This document shows positions 5,522-5,524 of a DNA stretch of 5,524 nt, piece by piece. A model generated the notes under the pieces. It was given only the letters and a program-made list of their open reading frames with translations. It had not been told where the DNA came from and did no database searches. A program made the translations under genes and the position numbers. Origin of the DNA: Bacteroidales bacterium (GTDB lineage: Bacteria > Bacteroidota > Bacteroidia > Bacteroidales > JAADJA01); assembly GCA_021106665.1 (NCBI GenBank), contig JAIOTR010000057.1, positions 1 to 5,524 on the forward strand. Direction: 5' to 3'. Positions within the stretch are counted from its first letter, which is position 1. The number at the start of each line of letters is the position of its first letter.

Positions 5522-5524
5522 ATG
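5522..5524 (+). CDS. Possible start codon of a gene continuing beyond the window
   Basis: The last three bases are ATG, 15 nt after the end of a consensus -7 box. That is close to the 18-24 nt spacing at the three other promoter-start pairs here. Only the start codon is visible, so nothing can be said about the product. Confidence 0.35.

Overview
This AT-rich window looks like chromosomal DNA from a member of the Bacteroidota. The evidence is three lipoprotein signal peptides, almost no Shine-Dalgarno sequences, and four copies of the Bacteroidota sigma -7 promoter box (TAnnTTTG), each 15-24 nt upstream of an ATG. The genus cannot be named from the sequence alone.

Layout, left to right. The 3' end of a galactokinase gene (galK, + strand) enters from the left edge. 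An intergenic stretch of about 220 bp follows, holding a perfect 9-bp inverted repeat directly after the galK stop, a 90-bp dispersed-type repeat with inverted ends, and the promoter of the next gene. Then comes a class I polyphosphate kinase 2 gene (ppk2, + strand). It converges on a three-gene minus-strand operon across a 54-bp imperfect palindrome that also encodes the last residues of galM. In transcription order the operon is: a stand-alone membrane domain related to the N-terminal half of membrane-bound spermidine synthase-like proteins; a lipoprotein of the class I glutamine amidotransferase / gamma-glutamyl hydrolase (C26, PuuD-like) family, overlapping the first gene by 4 nt; and a lipoprotein aldose 1-epimerase (GalM), 10 nt further on. 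Divergently transcribed from the operon is a GH13 alpha-amylase-family lipoprotein. Its 3' end carries a complete bipartite promoter pointing at an ATG on the last bases of the window, so another gene probably begins there.

The main theme is carbohydrate use. The GH13 enzyme would cut alpha-glucans outside the cytoplasm, the lipoprotein mutarotase would interconvert sugar anomers there, and galactokinase would phosphorylate alpha-galactose inside. PPK2 belongs to polyphosphate/nucleotide energy balance and has no obvious link to the rest. The least expected part is the pairing of a spermidine-synthase-like membrane domain, lacking its catalytic half, with an exported PuuD-like hydrolase. Both families are nominally tied to polyamines, but the shared function is unknown. 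No tRNA, rRNA, CRISPR, insertion sequence or phage gene was seen.
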